The notes under the pieces were generated by a model that saw only the letters and a list, made by a program, of their open reading frames with translations, was not told the origin of the DNA and made no database searches. From Actinomycetes bacterium (GTDB lineage Bacteria; Actinomycetota; Actinomycetes; Mycobacteriales; Mycobacteriaceae), in assembly GCA_023460175.1 (NCBI GenBank), contig JAEWRC010000103.1:1-9682 (forward strand): DNA of 9,682 nucleotides, in the 5' to 3' direction. Position numbers and translations under genes: made by a program. Positions 1 through 9,682 of this stretch are shown here, piece after piece; within the stretch, counting starts at the first letter, position 1, and each line of letters opens with the position of its first letter.

Positions 1-1
1 C

Positions 2-733
2 CCCCACGACACCCTGCCGATGCTGACCGGCATCCGCGTGGAGATCTCCGGCGCGTCGGTGGTGCTGGCGGCCACCGACCGGTTCCGCCTCGCGGTGCGC
101 GAGCTCACCTGGAACACCTCGACCGCCGACACCGAGGCCGCGGTGCTGGTCCCGGCGAAGACCTTGGCCGAGGCCGCCAAGACCGGCGGCGCCGGCACCG
201 AGGTGCATCTGTCGCTGGGTGCCGGCCCGGACGTCGGCAAGGAGGGGCTGCTGGGCATCCGCAGCGGCGGCAAGCGCAGCACCACCCGCCTGTTGGACGC
301 CGAATTCCCGAAATTCCGCCAGCTGTTGCCGGCCGAGCACACCGCCGTCGCCTCCATGGGCGTCGCCGAACTCACCGAGGCCATCAAGCGTGTGGCGCTG
401 GTCGCCGACCGCGGCGCGCAGGTCCGGATGGAGTTCAGCGAGGGCACGGTGCGGCTGTCGGCCGGCGCCGACGACGTCGGTCGCGCCGAGGAAGATCTGC
501 CGGTCGAGTTCGCCGGCGAGCCGCTGACCATTGCTTTCAACCCCACGTATCTGACCGACGGGTTGGGCTCGCTGCACTCGGACCGGGTGTCGTTCGGCTT
601 CACCACGCCGAGCAAACCCGCGGTGCTGCGGCCGGGTGGTGAGGAAGGTTCGTTGCCCGAGGGATCCGGACCGTTCCCCGCTGCCGACACCGAGTACGTG
701 TATCTGCTGATGCCGGTGCGACTCCCCGGTTAA
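2..733 (+). CDS. dnaN: DNA polymerase III beta subunit (sliding clamp), 5' end missing
   Basis: This is the C-terminal part of the beta sliding clamp, the ring that encircles DNA in the cytoplasm and tethers DNA polymerase III and other replication and repair proteins. The frame is already open at the window edge (PHDTLPMLTG...), so the first Met at base 20 is internal. The visible 243 residues would be about the last 60% of a mycobacterial clamp of roughly 400 residues, covering part of domain 2 and all of domain 3. The terminal EYVYLLMPVRLPG matches the conserved C-terminus, which helps form the hydrophobic groove where clamp-binding peptides dock. The frame is uninterrupted and ends in TAA. 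gnd follows after 31 bases with no visible terminator, so the two are probably co-transcribed. The identification is secure; only the truncation limits it. Confidence 0.97.
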   Translation, partial: PHDTLPMLTGIRVEISGASVVLAATDRFRLAVRELTWNTSTADTEAAVLVPAKTLAEAAKTGGAGTEVHLSLGAGPDVGKEGLLGIRSGGKRSTTRLLDAEFPKFRQLLPAEHTAVASMGVAELTEAIKRVALVADRGAQVRMEFSEGTVRLSAGADDVGRAEEDLPVEFAGEPLTIAFNPTYLTDGLGSLHSDRVSFGFTTPSKPAVLRPGGEEGSLPEGSGPFPAADTEYVYLLMPVRLPG

Positions 734-764
734 GTCCGGATCGGACCGGTGGAAAGGGGTTTCG

Positions 765-1658
765 ATGCAGCTGGGGTTGGTTGGACTCGGGAAAATGGGG
801 TTCAACATGCGCGAGCGGCTGCGCGGCGGCGGTCACGAGGTGATCGGCTACGACCCTCGGCCCGAGGTCACCGATGTCCCCACCGTGGCGGCGTTGGCCG
901 AGGCGCTGACCGGACCGCGCGTGGTGTGGGCGATGGTGCCCTCCGGCCCGATCACCAGCGAGACCATCGGTGAGCTGGCCGACGTCCTGGATGCCGGGGA
1001 TCTGGTGGTCGACGGCGGCAACTCCCGGTACACCGAGGACGCCCCACACGCAAAACTTCTGGTGGACAAGGGAATTGGCTTTGTCGATGCGGGCGTATCC
1101 GGTGGCATCTGGGGCCTCGAGGAGGGCTACGGCCTGATGGTCGGCGGTGCCGACGCCGATGTGGAACGGCTGATGCCGATCTTCGACACCCTGCGTCCCG
1201 AGGGCCCGCGCGAAGACGGATTCGTCCATGCCGGTCCGGTCGGCGCCGGTCATTACGCGAAGATGGTGCACAACGGCATCGAGTATGGCCTGATGACCGC
1301 CTACGCCGAGGGCTACGAACTGCTGTCCGCCGAGGATCTGGTTCGGGACCCGCAGGCCGTGATCCAGGCTTGGACCAACGGCACCGTCGTGCGGTCCTGG
1401 CTGCAGCAACTGCTGGCCAAGGCGCTGGCCGAGGACCCCGGTTTCGCCGAAATCTCCGGTTACACCGAGGATTCCGGCGAGGGCCGCTGGACCGTCGAGG
1501 AAGCGATCAACCATCGGGTCCCGGTCCCGGTGATCGCGGCCTCGCTGTTCGCCCGGTTCGGCTCCCGTCAGGAGGAGTCCCCGACGATGAAGGCCGTGGC
1601 CGCGCTGCGGAACCAGTTCGGCGGCCATGCCGTCAAACGGATCGGTCTTTCCGGTTAG
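765..1658 (+). CDS. gnd: 6-phosphogluconate dehydrogenase, decarboxylating, short (about 300-residue) form
   Basis: This enzyme oxidatively decarboxylates 6-phosphogluconate to ribulose 5-phosphate in the cytoplasmic pentose phosphate pathway. An N-terminal Rossmann fold begins with LGLVGLGKMG (GxGxxG at residues 7-12). DGGNS lies at 83-87, and DAGVSGGIWG at 108-117 matches the substrate-binding signature. The catalytic segment is GAGHYAKMVHNGIEYG at 160-175, with Lys166, Asn170 and Glu173 in the expected places. Its 297 residues fit the short bacterial class (YqeC-like), not the roughly 470-residue E. coli form. Asp30 ends the second strand of the Rossmann fold (IGYD); an acidic residue there usually favours NAD+ over NADP+, which is an inference. 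The ATG follows a GGAAAGG ribosome-binding site at 751-757. It sits between dnaN and recF, an arrangement I recall from fast-growing mycobacteria; recF starts 8 bases after its stop. Confidence 0.95.
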   Translation: MQLGLVGLGKMGFNMRERLRGGGHEVIGYDPRPEVTDVPTVAALAEALTGPRVVWAMVPSGPITSETIGELADVLDAGDLVVDGGNSRYTEDAPHAKLLVDKGIGFVDAGVSGGIWGLEEGYGLMVGGADADVERLMPIFDTLRPEGPREDGFVHAGPVGAGHYAKMVHNGIEYGLMTAYAEGYELLSAEDLVRDPQAVIQAWTNGTVVRSWLQQLLAKALAEDPGFAEISGYTEDSGEGRWTVEEAINHRVPVPVIAASLFARFGSRQEESPTMKAVAALRNQFGGHAVKRIGLSG

Positions 1659-1666
1659 GCCGCCCC

Positions 1667-2824
1667 GTGCACGTTCGTCACCTTGCCCTCCGCGACTTCC
1701 GGTCCTGGGAATCCGTCGACCTCGACCTGGCGCCGGGCCGTACAGTGTTCGTCGCTCCCAATGGCTACGGAAAGACGAATCTTGTTGAGGCCCTTTGGTA
1801 TACGGCGACCCTGGGGTCGCATCGGGTGGCAACCGACGCGCCGCTGATCCGGGCCGGTGCCCAGCGCGCGGTGGTGTCCACGATCGTCGTCAACGAGGGC
1901 CGCGAGATGGCGGTCGACATCGAGATTGCCGCCGGTCGGGCCAACAAGGCGCGTGTCAACCGCTCCCCCGTGCGCAGCACGCGCGAGGTGCTCGGGGTGG
2001 TCAAGGCCGTGCTGTTCGCCCCCGAGGACTTGTCGCTGGTGCGCGGCGACCCGGGTGATCGGCGCCGCTATCTCGACGATCTCGCGGTGCTGCGCCGACC
2101 CCGAATCGCCGGTGTCCGAGCCGATTACGAAAAAGTGGTCAGGCAGCGCACCGCGCTGTTGAAGTCCGCGGCCGGGGCCCGCTACGGCGGCCGGGACTCC
2201 GGGATCGAGGAAACCCTCGAGGTCTGGGACGGACATCTGGCCGCGCACGGCGCGGAGTTGATGGCCGCGCGCCTGGAACTCGTCGGCGAACTGGCGCCGG
2301 AGGTGGAGAAGTCCTACCAACTGCTCGCGCCGTCGTCGCGGCCGGCGGCGATCTCCTATCGCAGCAGCACCGAGTACCCGCGGGACGTGATCGGCGGACC
2401 GGAGGCGGTGGCCGTTCTGCAGGAGGCGCTGCTGACCGGATTGGCCCAGCGCCGCCGCGCCGAACTGGACCGGGGCGTGTGCCTGGTGGGCCCGCACCGC
2501 GACGACCTGGAGTTGATGCTCGGCGACCAACCCGCGAAAGGCTTTGCCAGCCACGGTGAATCGTGGTCGATGGCGCTGGCGTTGCGGCTGGGGTCCTACG
2601 AATTGCTGCGCTCCGAGGGCGCTGAACCGGTGTTGCTGCTCGACGACGTGTTCGCCGAACTCGACGTGTCCCGGCGCCAGGCGCTGGCCGGCGTGGCCGC
2701 CGGCGCCGAGCAGGTGCTGGTCACTGCCGCTGTCGCGGAGGACATTCCGGCGGACTGGGATGCCCAGCAGATCCGGATCGATATGAAAGACACTGAGTCC
2801 GGTCGGATTTCGGAGCTGACGTGA
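1667..2824 (+). CDS. recF: DNA replication and repair protein RecF
   Basis: RecF is an SMC/ABC-like ATPase that binds gapped DNA and, with RecO and RecR, helps load RecA during recombinational gap repair. The GTG start at 1667 gives 385 residues and aligns with the mycobacterial N-terminus (xxVRHLxLRDFRSW). The frame is open further upstream, but that stretch overlaps gnd and is not RecF-like. There is no clear ribosome-binding site, so translation may be coupled to gnd, 8 bases upstream. Walker A is APNGYGKT at residues 30-37, with Ala where RecF normally has Gly. Other landmarks are the RecF motif GPHRDDL (275-281), an ABC signature-like SHGE (295-298) and Walker B LLLDDVFAELD with Asp326 and Asp327. 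The stop overlaps the dciA start (GTGA), which points to translational coupling. Confidence 0.97.
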   Translation: MHVRHLALRDFRSWESVDLDLAPGRTVFVAPNGYGKTNLVEALWYTATLGSHRVATDAPLIRAGAQRAVVSTIVVNEGREMAVDIEIAAGRANKARVNRSPVRSTREVLGVVKAVLFAPEDLSLVRGDPGDRRRYLDDLAVLRRPRIAGVRADYEKVVRQRTALLKSAAGARYGGRDSGIEETLEVWDGHLAAHGAELMAARLELVGELAPEVEKSYQLLAPSSRPAAISYRSSTEYPRDVIGGPEAVAVLQEALLTGLAQRRRAELDRGVCLVGPHRDDLELMLGDQPAKGFASHGESWSMALALRLGSYELLRSEGAEPVLLLDDVFAELDVSRRQALAGVAAGAEQVLVTAAVAEDIPADWDAQQIRIDMKDTESGRISELT

Positions 2825-3393
2825 GCGAATCCGAAGATCGTCCGGAGGAACCGGCCTTCCCGCCGCCGCATCTTGCGGGTCTGAAGGGCATGGATCTGGT
2901 GCGCCGCACTCTCGAGGAGGCCCGCGGTGCGGCGCGCGAACAGGGCAAGGACGTCGGCCGGGGGGGCCACTCCCCCGTTCGGCGGCGGGGGCCGCGGCCG
3001 GGTCGACGGCGCAGTTGGTCCGGTCCGGGTCCCGACGGCCGCGATCCCCAGCTGTTGGGCGCGGCGACCAGCGACCTGGCCAAGAAGCACGGCTGGAACA
3101 ACAAGGTGTCCGAAGGTGTGGTGCTCGGGCAGTGGGCGATGGTGGTCGGCGAGCAGATCGCCGAGCACGCCCAGCCGACGGTGCTGCGCGACGGGGTGCT
3201 GAGCGTCTCGGCGGAAAGTACGGCCTGGGCCACCCAGTTGCGGATGGTGCAGTCCCAGTTGTTGGCGAAGATCGCCGCGGCCGTCGGCGACGGGGTGGTG
3301 ACCTCGCTGAAGATCACCGGTCCCACGGCGCCGTCGTGGCGGAAGGGGCGTCGGCATATCCAGGGTCGGGGACCCCGCGACACGTATGGATAA
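2821..3393 (+). CDS. dciA: DciA-type replicative helicase loader (DUF721 family, Rv0004 homolog)
   Basis: This 190-residue protein matches mycobacterial Rv0004 along its length, including the ending GRGPRDTYG. Proteins with the DUF721/DciA domain interact with the replicative helicase DnaB and help load or operate it in bacteria lacking DnaC or DnaI; Rv0004 has been reported as an essential replication protein. The N-terminal part has a helical DLVRRTLEEARGAAREQGK segment (25-43), then an Arg/Gly/Pro-rich, probably disordered stretch (about 46-70). The DUF721 domain spans about 84-168 and contains VLGQW with Trp105. The GTG start overlaps the recF stop by 4 bases and has GGAG at 2812-2815, five bases upstream. 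The low-complexity DNA includes a run of seven G (2960-2966), but conserved sequence on both sides stays in one frame, so I see no net frameshift. Confidence 0.93.
   Translation: MSESEDRPEEPAFPPPHLAGLKGMDLVRRTLEEARGAAREQGKDVGRGGHSPVRRRGPRPGRRRSWSGPGPDGRDPQLLGAATSDLAKKHGWNNKVSEGVVLGQWAMVVGEQIAEHAQPTVLRDGVLSVSAESTAWATQLRMVQSQLLAKIAAAVGDGVVTSLKITGPTAPSWRKGRRHIQGRGPRDTYG
3385..3393 (-). promoter_or_regulatory. Weak DnaA box-like site overlapping the dciA stop codon
   Basis: Read on the minus strand the sequence is TTATCCATA, one base (position 8) from the TTATCCACA consensus. It overlaps the last codons of dciA and lies 31 bases before the perfect box at 3425-3433, in inverted orientation. On its own it would be a chance-level match; it is listed because of the nearby perfect site. 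No binding is shown. Confidence 0.3.
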
Positions 3394-3396
3394 CGA

Positions 3397-3413
3397 GCGC
3401 GCTCAGAGCGTGC
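3397..3413 (+). terminator. Possible hairpin downstream of dciA
   Basis: Bases 3397-3403 (GCGCGCT) can pair with 3407-3413 (AGCGTGC) around a three-base CAG loop. This gives a seven-pair stem including one G-U. It begins four bases after the dciA stop. No run of T follows, so it is not a classical intrinsic terminator, though mycobacterial terminators often lack a strong U tract. It could attenuate read-through from the dnaN-gnd-recF-dciA block into gyrB, or be incidental in GC-rich DNA. It partly coincides with a perfect 10-base palindrome, GAGCGCGCTC (3395-3404). Confidence 0.25.
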
Positions 3414-3424
3414 AGGATCGAACG

Positions 3425-3433
3425 TTATCCACA
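3425..3433 (+). promoter_or_regulatory. Perfect-consensus DnaA box (TTATCCACA) between dciA and gyrB
   Basis: The nine bases match the strong E. coli DnaA box exactly; the common mycobacterial form, TTGTCCACA, differs at one base. The site is non-coding and sits about 100 bases upstream of the predicted gyrB -10 element. Mycobacterial oriC is normally between dnaA and dnaN, so this would be an outlying site. It could let DnaA influence the gyrase operon or act as a satellite binding site. That role is an inference from the motif and its position. Confidence 0.55.
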
Positions 3434-3534
3434 GGTGGTCCCGATTTGGCTACATCCTCCGAGAAAATCAGTGTCCGGCGCAATCAGCTGGCGGGAAACG
3501 CCCCTAGAGGATCGGTGCGGACGGGCTGTACCGG

Positions 3535-3540
3535 TAGACT
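3535..3540 (+). promoter_or_regulatory. Predicted -10 element of the gyrBA promoter
   Basis: TAGACT fits the SigA-type TAnnnT -10 consensus of mycobacteria. The expected transcription start is six or seven bases downstream, at about 3546-3547. No good -35 hexamer is visible; TCGGTG at 3512-3517 has suitable spacing but a poor match, which is common for mycobacterial housekeeping promoters. Gyrase promoters in mycobacteria are known to respond to DNA relaxation; nothing here shows that directly. The promoter would drive gyrB, gyrA and probably the downstream DUF3566 gene. Confidence 0.5.
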
Positions 3541-3546
3541 GGCGGG

Positions 3547-3567
3547 ATGACCTGCCGCGGTGACTAG
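3547..3567 (+). other. Possible leaderless six-codon upstream ORF (MTCRGD)
   Basis: An ATG at 3547 opens six codons followed by TAG (3565-3567). The ATG falls seven bases after the end of the TAGACT -10, exactly where the transcript is expected to begin, so it could be read without a leader. Leaderless translation is common in mycobacteria. Its stop lies 39 bases before the gyrB GTG start. The peptide is not recognised as anything, and the alignment of start and promoter could be chance. Confidence 0.25.
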
Positions 3568-3588
3568 GCCGTGGGCATGCGAAACCCC

Positions 3589-3594
3589 AAGGAG
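3589..3594 (+). promoter_or_regulatory. Ribosome-binding site that decides the gyrB start
   Basis: AAGGAG lies 12 bases before the GTG at 3607. It is the only strong Shine-Dalgarno match near the possible starts. It lies downstream of the in-frame alternatives GTG 3571 and ATG 3577, so it can only serve 3607. Starting there also gives the 675-residue length and the MAAQKKK-type N-terminus of other mycobacterial GyrB proteins. Confidence 0.6.
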
Positions 3595-3606
3595 AAGCGT
3601 CCGACC

Positions 3607-5634
3607 GTGGCTGCGCAGAAGAAAAAGACTGATTACGGCGCCGAATCCATCACCGTTCTCGAGGGCCTCGAAGCCGTCCGCAAGCGGCCCGGCATGTACA
3701 TCGGCTCCACCGGAGAACGTGGTCTGCACCATCTGATCTGGGAAGTTGTCGACAACTCGGTGGATGAGGCGATGGCCGGCTACGCCACCCAGGTCGATGT
3801 GACGCTGCTCGACGACGGCGGTGTCCAGGTCCGCGACAACGGCCGCGGTATCCCCGTGGGGATGCACGCGACGGGGGTCCCCACCGTCGATGTGGTGATG
3901 ACGCAGCTGCACGCCGGCGGCAAGTTCGGCGGCGAGGACAGTGGTTACACGGTCTCGGGCGGCCTGCACGGCGTGGGTGTCTCCGTCGTCAATGCTCTGT
4001 CGAGCCGGCTCGAGGTGGATATCGCCCGTGACGGTTACGAATGGGCGCAGGTCTACACCCGGGCCCAGCCCGGCACGCTCGCACAGGGCGAGGCCACCAA
4101 GACCTCCGGCACCACCATCCGGTTCTGGGCGGATCCGGAGATCTTCGAGACCACTGTTTACGACTTCGAGACCGTGGCCCGGCGCCTGCAGGAGATGGCC
4201 TTCCTCAACAAGGGTCTGACCATCAACCTCACCGACGAGCGGGTTTCGGTCGAAGAGGTCGTCGACGAGGTGGTCAGCGAGACCGCCGAGGCGCCCAAGT
4301 CCGCCGAGGAGAAGGCCGCCGAAGCCGAGGCTCCGCAGAAGGTCAAGCACCGGACCTTCCATTACCCCGGCGGCCTGGTCGACTACGTCAAGCACATCAA
4401 CCGCACCAAGACCGCGATCCACCAGAGCATCGTCGACTTCGAGAGCAAGGGCACCGGCCACGAGGTCGAGGTCGCGATGCAGTGGAACGCCGGCTATTCC
4501 GAATCGGTGCACACCTTCGCGAATACCATCAACACCCACGAGGGCGGCACCCACGAGGAGGGCTTCCGCGCCGCGCTGACCTCGGTGGTGAACCGGTACG
4601 CCAAGGACAAGAAGCTGCTCAAGGACAAGGACCCGAACCTCACCGGCGACGACATCCGCGAAGGCCTGGCCGCGGTGATCTCGGTCAAGGTCGCCGAACC
4701 GCAGTTCGAGGGGCAGACCAAGACCAAGCTGGGTAACACCGAAGTCAAGTCGTTCGTCCAGAAGGCCTGCAACGAACAGCTCAACCACTGGTTCGAGGCC
4801 AACCCGGCCGAGGCGAAAACCGTGGTGAACAAGGCGGTCTCGTCGGCTCAGGCACGCATCGCCGCGCGCAAGGCGCGCGAGCTGGTCCGGCGCAAGAGTG
4901 CCACCGACCTCGGCGGCCTGCCGGGCAAGCTGGCCGACTGCCGTTCGACGGATCCCACCAAGTCCGAACTGTATGTGGTGGAGGGTGATTCGGCCGGCGG
5001 CTCGGCCAAGAGCGGCCGCGACTCGATGTTCCAGGCGATCCTGCCGCTGCGCGGCAAGATCATCAACGTCGAGAAGGCCCGCATCGACCGGGTGCTGAAG
5101 AATACCGAAGTCCAGGCGATCATCACCGCGCTGGGCACCGGCATCCACGACGAGTTCGACATCGAGAAGCTCCGCTACCACAAGATCGTGTTGATGGCCG
5201 ACGCCGACGTCGACGGCCAGCACATTTCGACGCTGCTGCTGACCCTGTTGTTCCGGTTCATGCGTCCGCTCATCGAGAACGGGCACGTGTTCCTGGCGCA
5301 GCCGCCGCTGTACAAGTTGAAGTGGCAGCGTGCCGAGGCGGAGTTCGCCTACTCCGACCGGGAGCGCGACGGGCTGCTCGAGGCCGGTCGCTCGGCGGGT
5401 CGAAAGATCAACGTCGACGACGGTATTCAGCGCTACAAGGGTCTGGGCGAGATGAACGCCAAGGAACTGTGGGAGACCACCATGGATCCCTCGGTCCGCG
5501 TGCTGCGGCAGGTCACCCTCGACGACGCGGCCGCCGCCGACGAACTGTTCTCGGTGTTGATGGGCGAGGACGTCGAGGCCCGACGCAGCTTCATCACCCG
5601 CAATGCCAAGGATGTCCGCTTCCTGGATGTGTAA
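3607..5634 (+). CDS. gyrB: DNA gyrase subunit B (ATPase and TOPRIM subunit)
   Basis: GyrB powers the A2B2 gyrase, which introduces negative supercoils into DNA by ATP-driven strand passage in the cytoplasm. Numbering is from the GTG at 3607 (675 residues). The GHKL ATPase includes EVVDNSVDEA near residues 47-56, DNGRGIP at 77-83 and GGLHGVGVS at 118-126. An acidic, Lys/Ala-rich segment near 215-245 (VVDEVVSETAEAPK...) matches the mycobacterial insertion. The transducer region follows. The TOPRIM domain begins with EGDSAGG (Glu459) and has DADVD with Asp532 and Asp534, the Mg2+-binding residues for DNA cleavage. LKNTEVQ, part of the fluoroquinolone-determining region, keeps its usual Asn. YKGLGEM is in the tail domain. 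An in-frame TAG at 3565 limits upstream extension to GTG 3571, giving at most 12 more residues. gyrA follows after 49 bases, forming one operon. Confidence 0.97.
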   Translation: MAAQKKKTDYGAESITVLEGLEAVRKRPGMYIGSTGERGLHHLIWEVVDNSVDEAMAGYATQVDVTLLDDGGVQVRDNGRGIPVGMHATGVPTVDVVMTQLHAGGKFGGEDSGYTVSGGLHGVGVSVVNALSSRLEVDIARDGYEWAQVYTRAQPGTLAQGEATKTSGTTIRFWADPEIFETTVYDFETVARRLQEMAFLNKGLTINLTDERVSVEEVVDEVVSETAEAPKSAEEKAAEAEAPQKVKHRTFHYPGGLVDYVKHINRTKTAIHQSIVDFESKGTGHEVEVAMQWNAGYSESVHTFANTINTHEGGTHEEGFRAALTSVVNRYAKDKKLLKDKDPNLTGDDIREGLAAVISVKVAEPQFEGQTKTKLGNTEVKSFVQKACNEQLNHWFEANPAEAKTVVNKAVSSAQARIAARKARELVRRKSATDLGGLPGKLADCRSTDPTKSELYVVEGDSAGGSAKSGRDSMFQAILPLRGKIINVEKARIDRVLKNTEVQAIITALGTGIHDEFDIEKLRYHKIVLMADADVDGQHISTLLLTLLFRFMRPLIENGHVFLAQPPLYKLKWQRAEAEFAYSDRERDGLLEAGRSAGRKINVDDGIQRYKGLGEMNAKELWETTMDPSVRVLRQVTLDDAAAADELFSVLMGEDVEARRSFITRNAKDVRFLDV

Positions 5635-5668
5635 CGGGCACAACGCCGTTGGATCCAGCACGCGAGAA

Positions 5669-5680
5669 TAGATTGAGGAG
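5669..5680 (+). promoter_or_regulatory. gyrA ribosome-binding site with a possible internal -10
   Basis: GAGGAG (5675-5680) precedes the gyrA ATG by three bases and is the clear ribosome-binding site, with tight spacing. Directly before it, TAGATT (5669-5674) fits TAnnnT, and would place a transcription start near 5680-5681, giving an almost leaderless gyrA message. Extra promoters in the gyr locus have been reported in M. tuberculosis. The ribosome-binding site is well supported; the promoter is weak because no -35 at proper spacing is seen. Confidence 0.4.
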
Positions 5681-5683
5681 CGC

Positions 5684-9496
<3,813 letters not shown>

Positions 9497-9518
9497 CGGT
9501 CAGACGGACGGAGCTGGT

Positions 9519-9682
9519 GTGAGTTCACCGAACGAACCGGGCCAAAAGGGCGCCGGCGAGGGGTCGGGCAACGGAGCGGCCGACCGCGCCGCGACCCGGG
9601 CCACCGCCCCGGTGCCCCGGGTGACCGACTCCGGCGAGGCGCCGCCCTGGCAGCGCGGCGCCGGCCGGGCCCAGTCCTCGGC
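9519..9682 (+). CDS. N-terminus of a DUF3566 membrane protein (Rv0007 family), 3' end missing
   Basis: A GTG at 9519 opens a frame that runs to the window edge (54 full codons): an SSPNEPGQKG start, a Gly/Ala/Arg-rich stretch and EAPPWQRGAGR. The NEPG start and the PPWQR motif match the N-terminus of the gene after gyrA in mycobacteria (Rv0007), a membrane protein with a long Pro/Ala-rich, probably disordered cytoplasmic N-terminus and a C-terminal DUF3566 domain. Neither that domain nor any membrane segment lies in this window, so the call rests on the N-terminus and position. GGAG at 9510-9513 is five bases upstream of the start. An overlapping GTG at 9517 hits TGA at once and is not a start. 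The gene begins 22 bases after the gyrA stop, so it is probably in the gyr operon. Its function is unknown to me. Confidence 0.8.
   Translation, partial: MSSPNEPGQKGAGEGSGNGAADRAATRATAPVPRVTDSGEAPPWQRGAGRAQSS

Noticed and set aside
1061..1069. A DnaA box-like GGTGGACAA (minus strand TTGTCCACC) in gnd.
   Set aside because: It has one mismatch, lies inside conserved coding sequence and has no second site nearby; most likely chance.
1370..1666. Open recF frame extending about 300 bases upstream of the chosen start.
   Set aside because: The translation there is an off-frame shadow of gnd; RecF similarity begins exactly at the GTG at 1667.
600..1832. A 410-codon minus-strand frame spanning the end of dnaN, gnd and the start of recF.
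   Set aside because: It is low-complexity antisense sequence crossing three confident sense genes, with no recognisable domain.
3490..3502. A small inverted repeat, GGCG-GGAAA-CGCC, upstream of the gyrB promoter.
   Set aside because: A four-pair stem is expected by chance in DNA this GC-rich and does not extend further.
3571..3606. Upstream in-frame starts for gyrB (GTG 3571, ATG 3577).
   Set aside because: The AAGGAG ribosome-binding site lies downstream of both and serves GTG 3607. The 675-residue product also matches other mycobacterial GyrB proteins.

Overview
The window is a piece of the chromosomal replication-origin neighbourhood of a mycobacterium, most likely a fast-growing Mycolicibacterium-type species. 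The gene order is dnaN (3' part), gnd, recF, dciA (DUF721, the Rv0004 family), gyrB, gyrA, then the 5' end of a DUF3566 membrane protein gene (Rv0007 family). The DNA is GC-rich and all genes lie on the + strand. A short 6-phosphogluconate dehydrogenase gene between dnaN and recF is, as I recall, the arrangement in M. smegmatis; M. tuberculosis lacks gnd there. The protein sequences closely resemble their mycobacterial counterparts from memory. No database search was run, so the species call is open.

Bases 2-3393 form a tightly packed, probably co-transcribed block. dnaN (sliding clamp, C-terminal 243 residues) is followed after 31 bases by gnd, after 8 bases by recF, and recF overlaps dciA by 4 bases (GTGA). 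Three of these four genes serve replication or repair: the clamp, the RecF gap-repair ATPase and the replicative-helicase loader.

Bases 3394-3606 are the only sizeable non-coding stretch. It holds a possible hairpin just after dciA, a perfect TTATCCACA DnaA box (3425-3433) with a weaker inverted partner at the dciA stop codon, a TAGACT -10 element (3535-3540), a possible leaderless six-codon upstream ORF starting at the predicted +1 (3547), and an AAGGAG ribosome-binding site before the GTG start of gyrB at 3607.

Bases 3607-9496 encode both subunits of DNA gyrase. GyrB is 675 residues with an intact GHKL ATPase and TOPRIM site. The gyrA reading frame is 1270 codons because a 421-residue intein (6074-7336) is inserted directly after the DNA-cleaving tyrosine, Tyr130. 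All protein-splicing residues are present, as is a LAGLIDADG homing-endonuclease domain. Removing the intein gives an 849-residue GyrA. The fluoroquinolone-determining region carries Ser where M. tuberculosis has Ala90.

I did not find an undescribed multi-gene system. The most noteworthy items are the full-length active-site intein, the DnaA box(es) and possible leaderless micro-ORF upstream of gyrB, and a few residue-level variations (GyrA Ser91, RecF Walker A Ala30).
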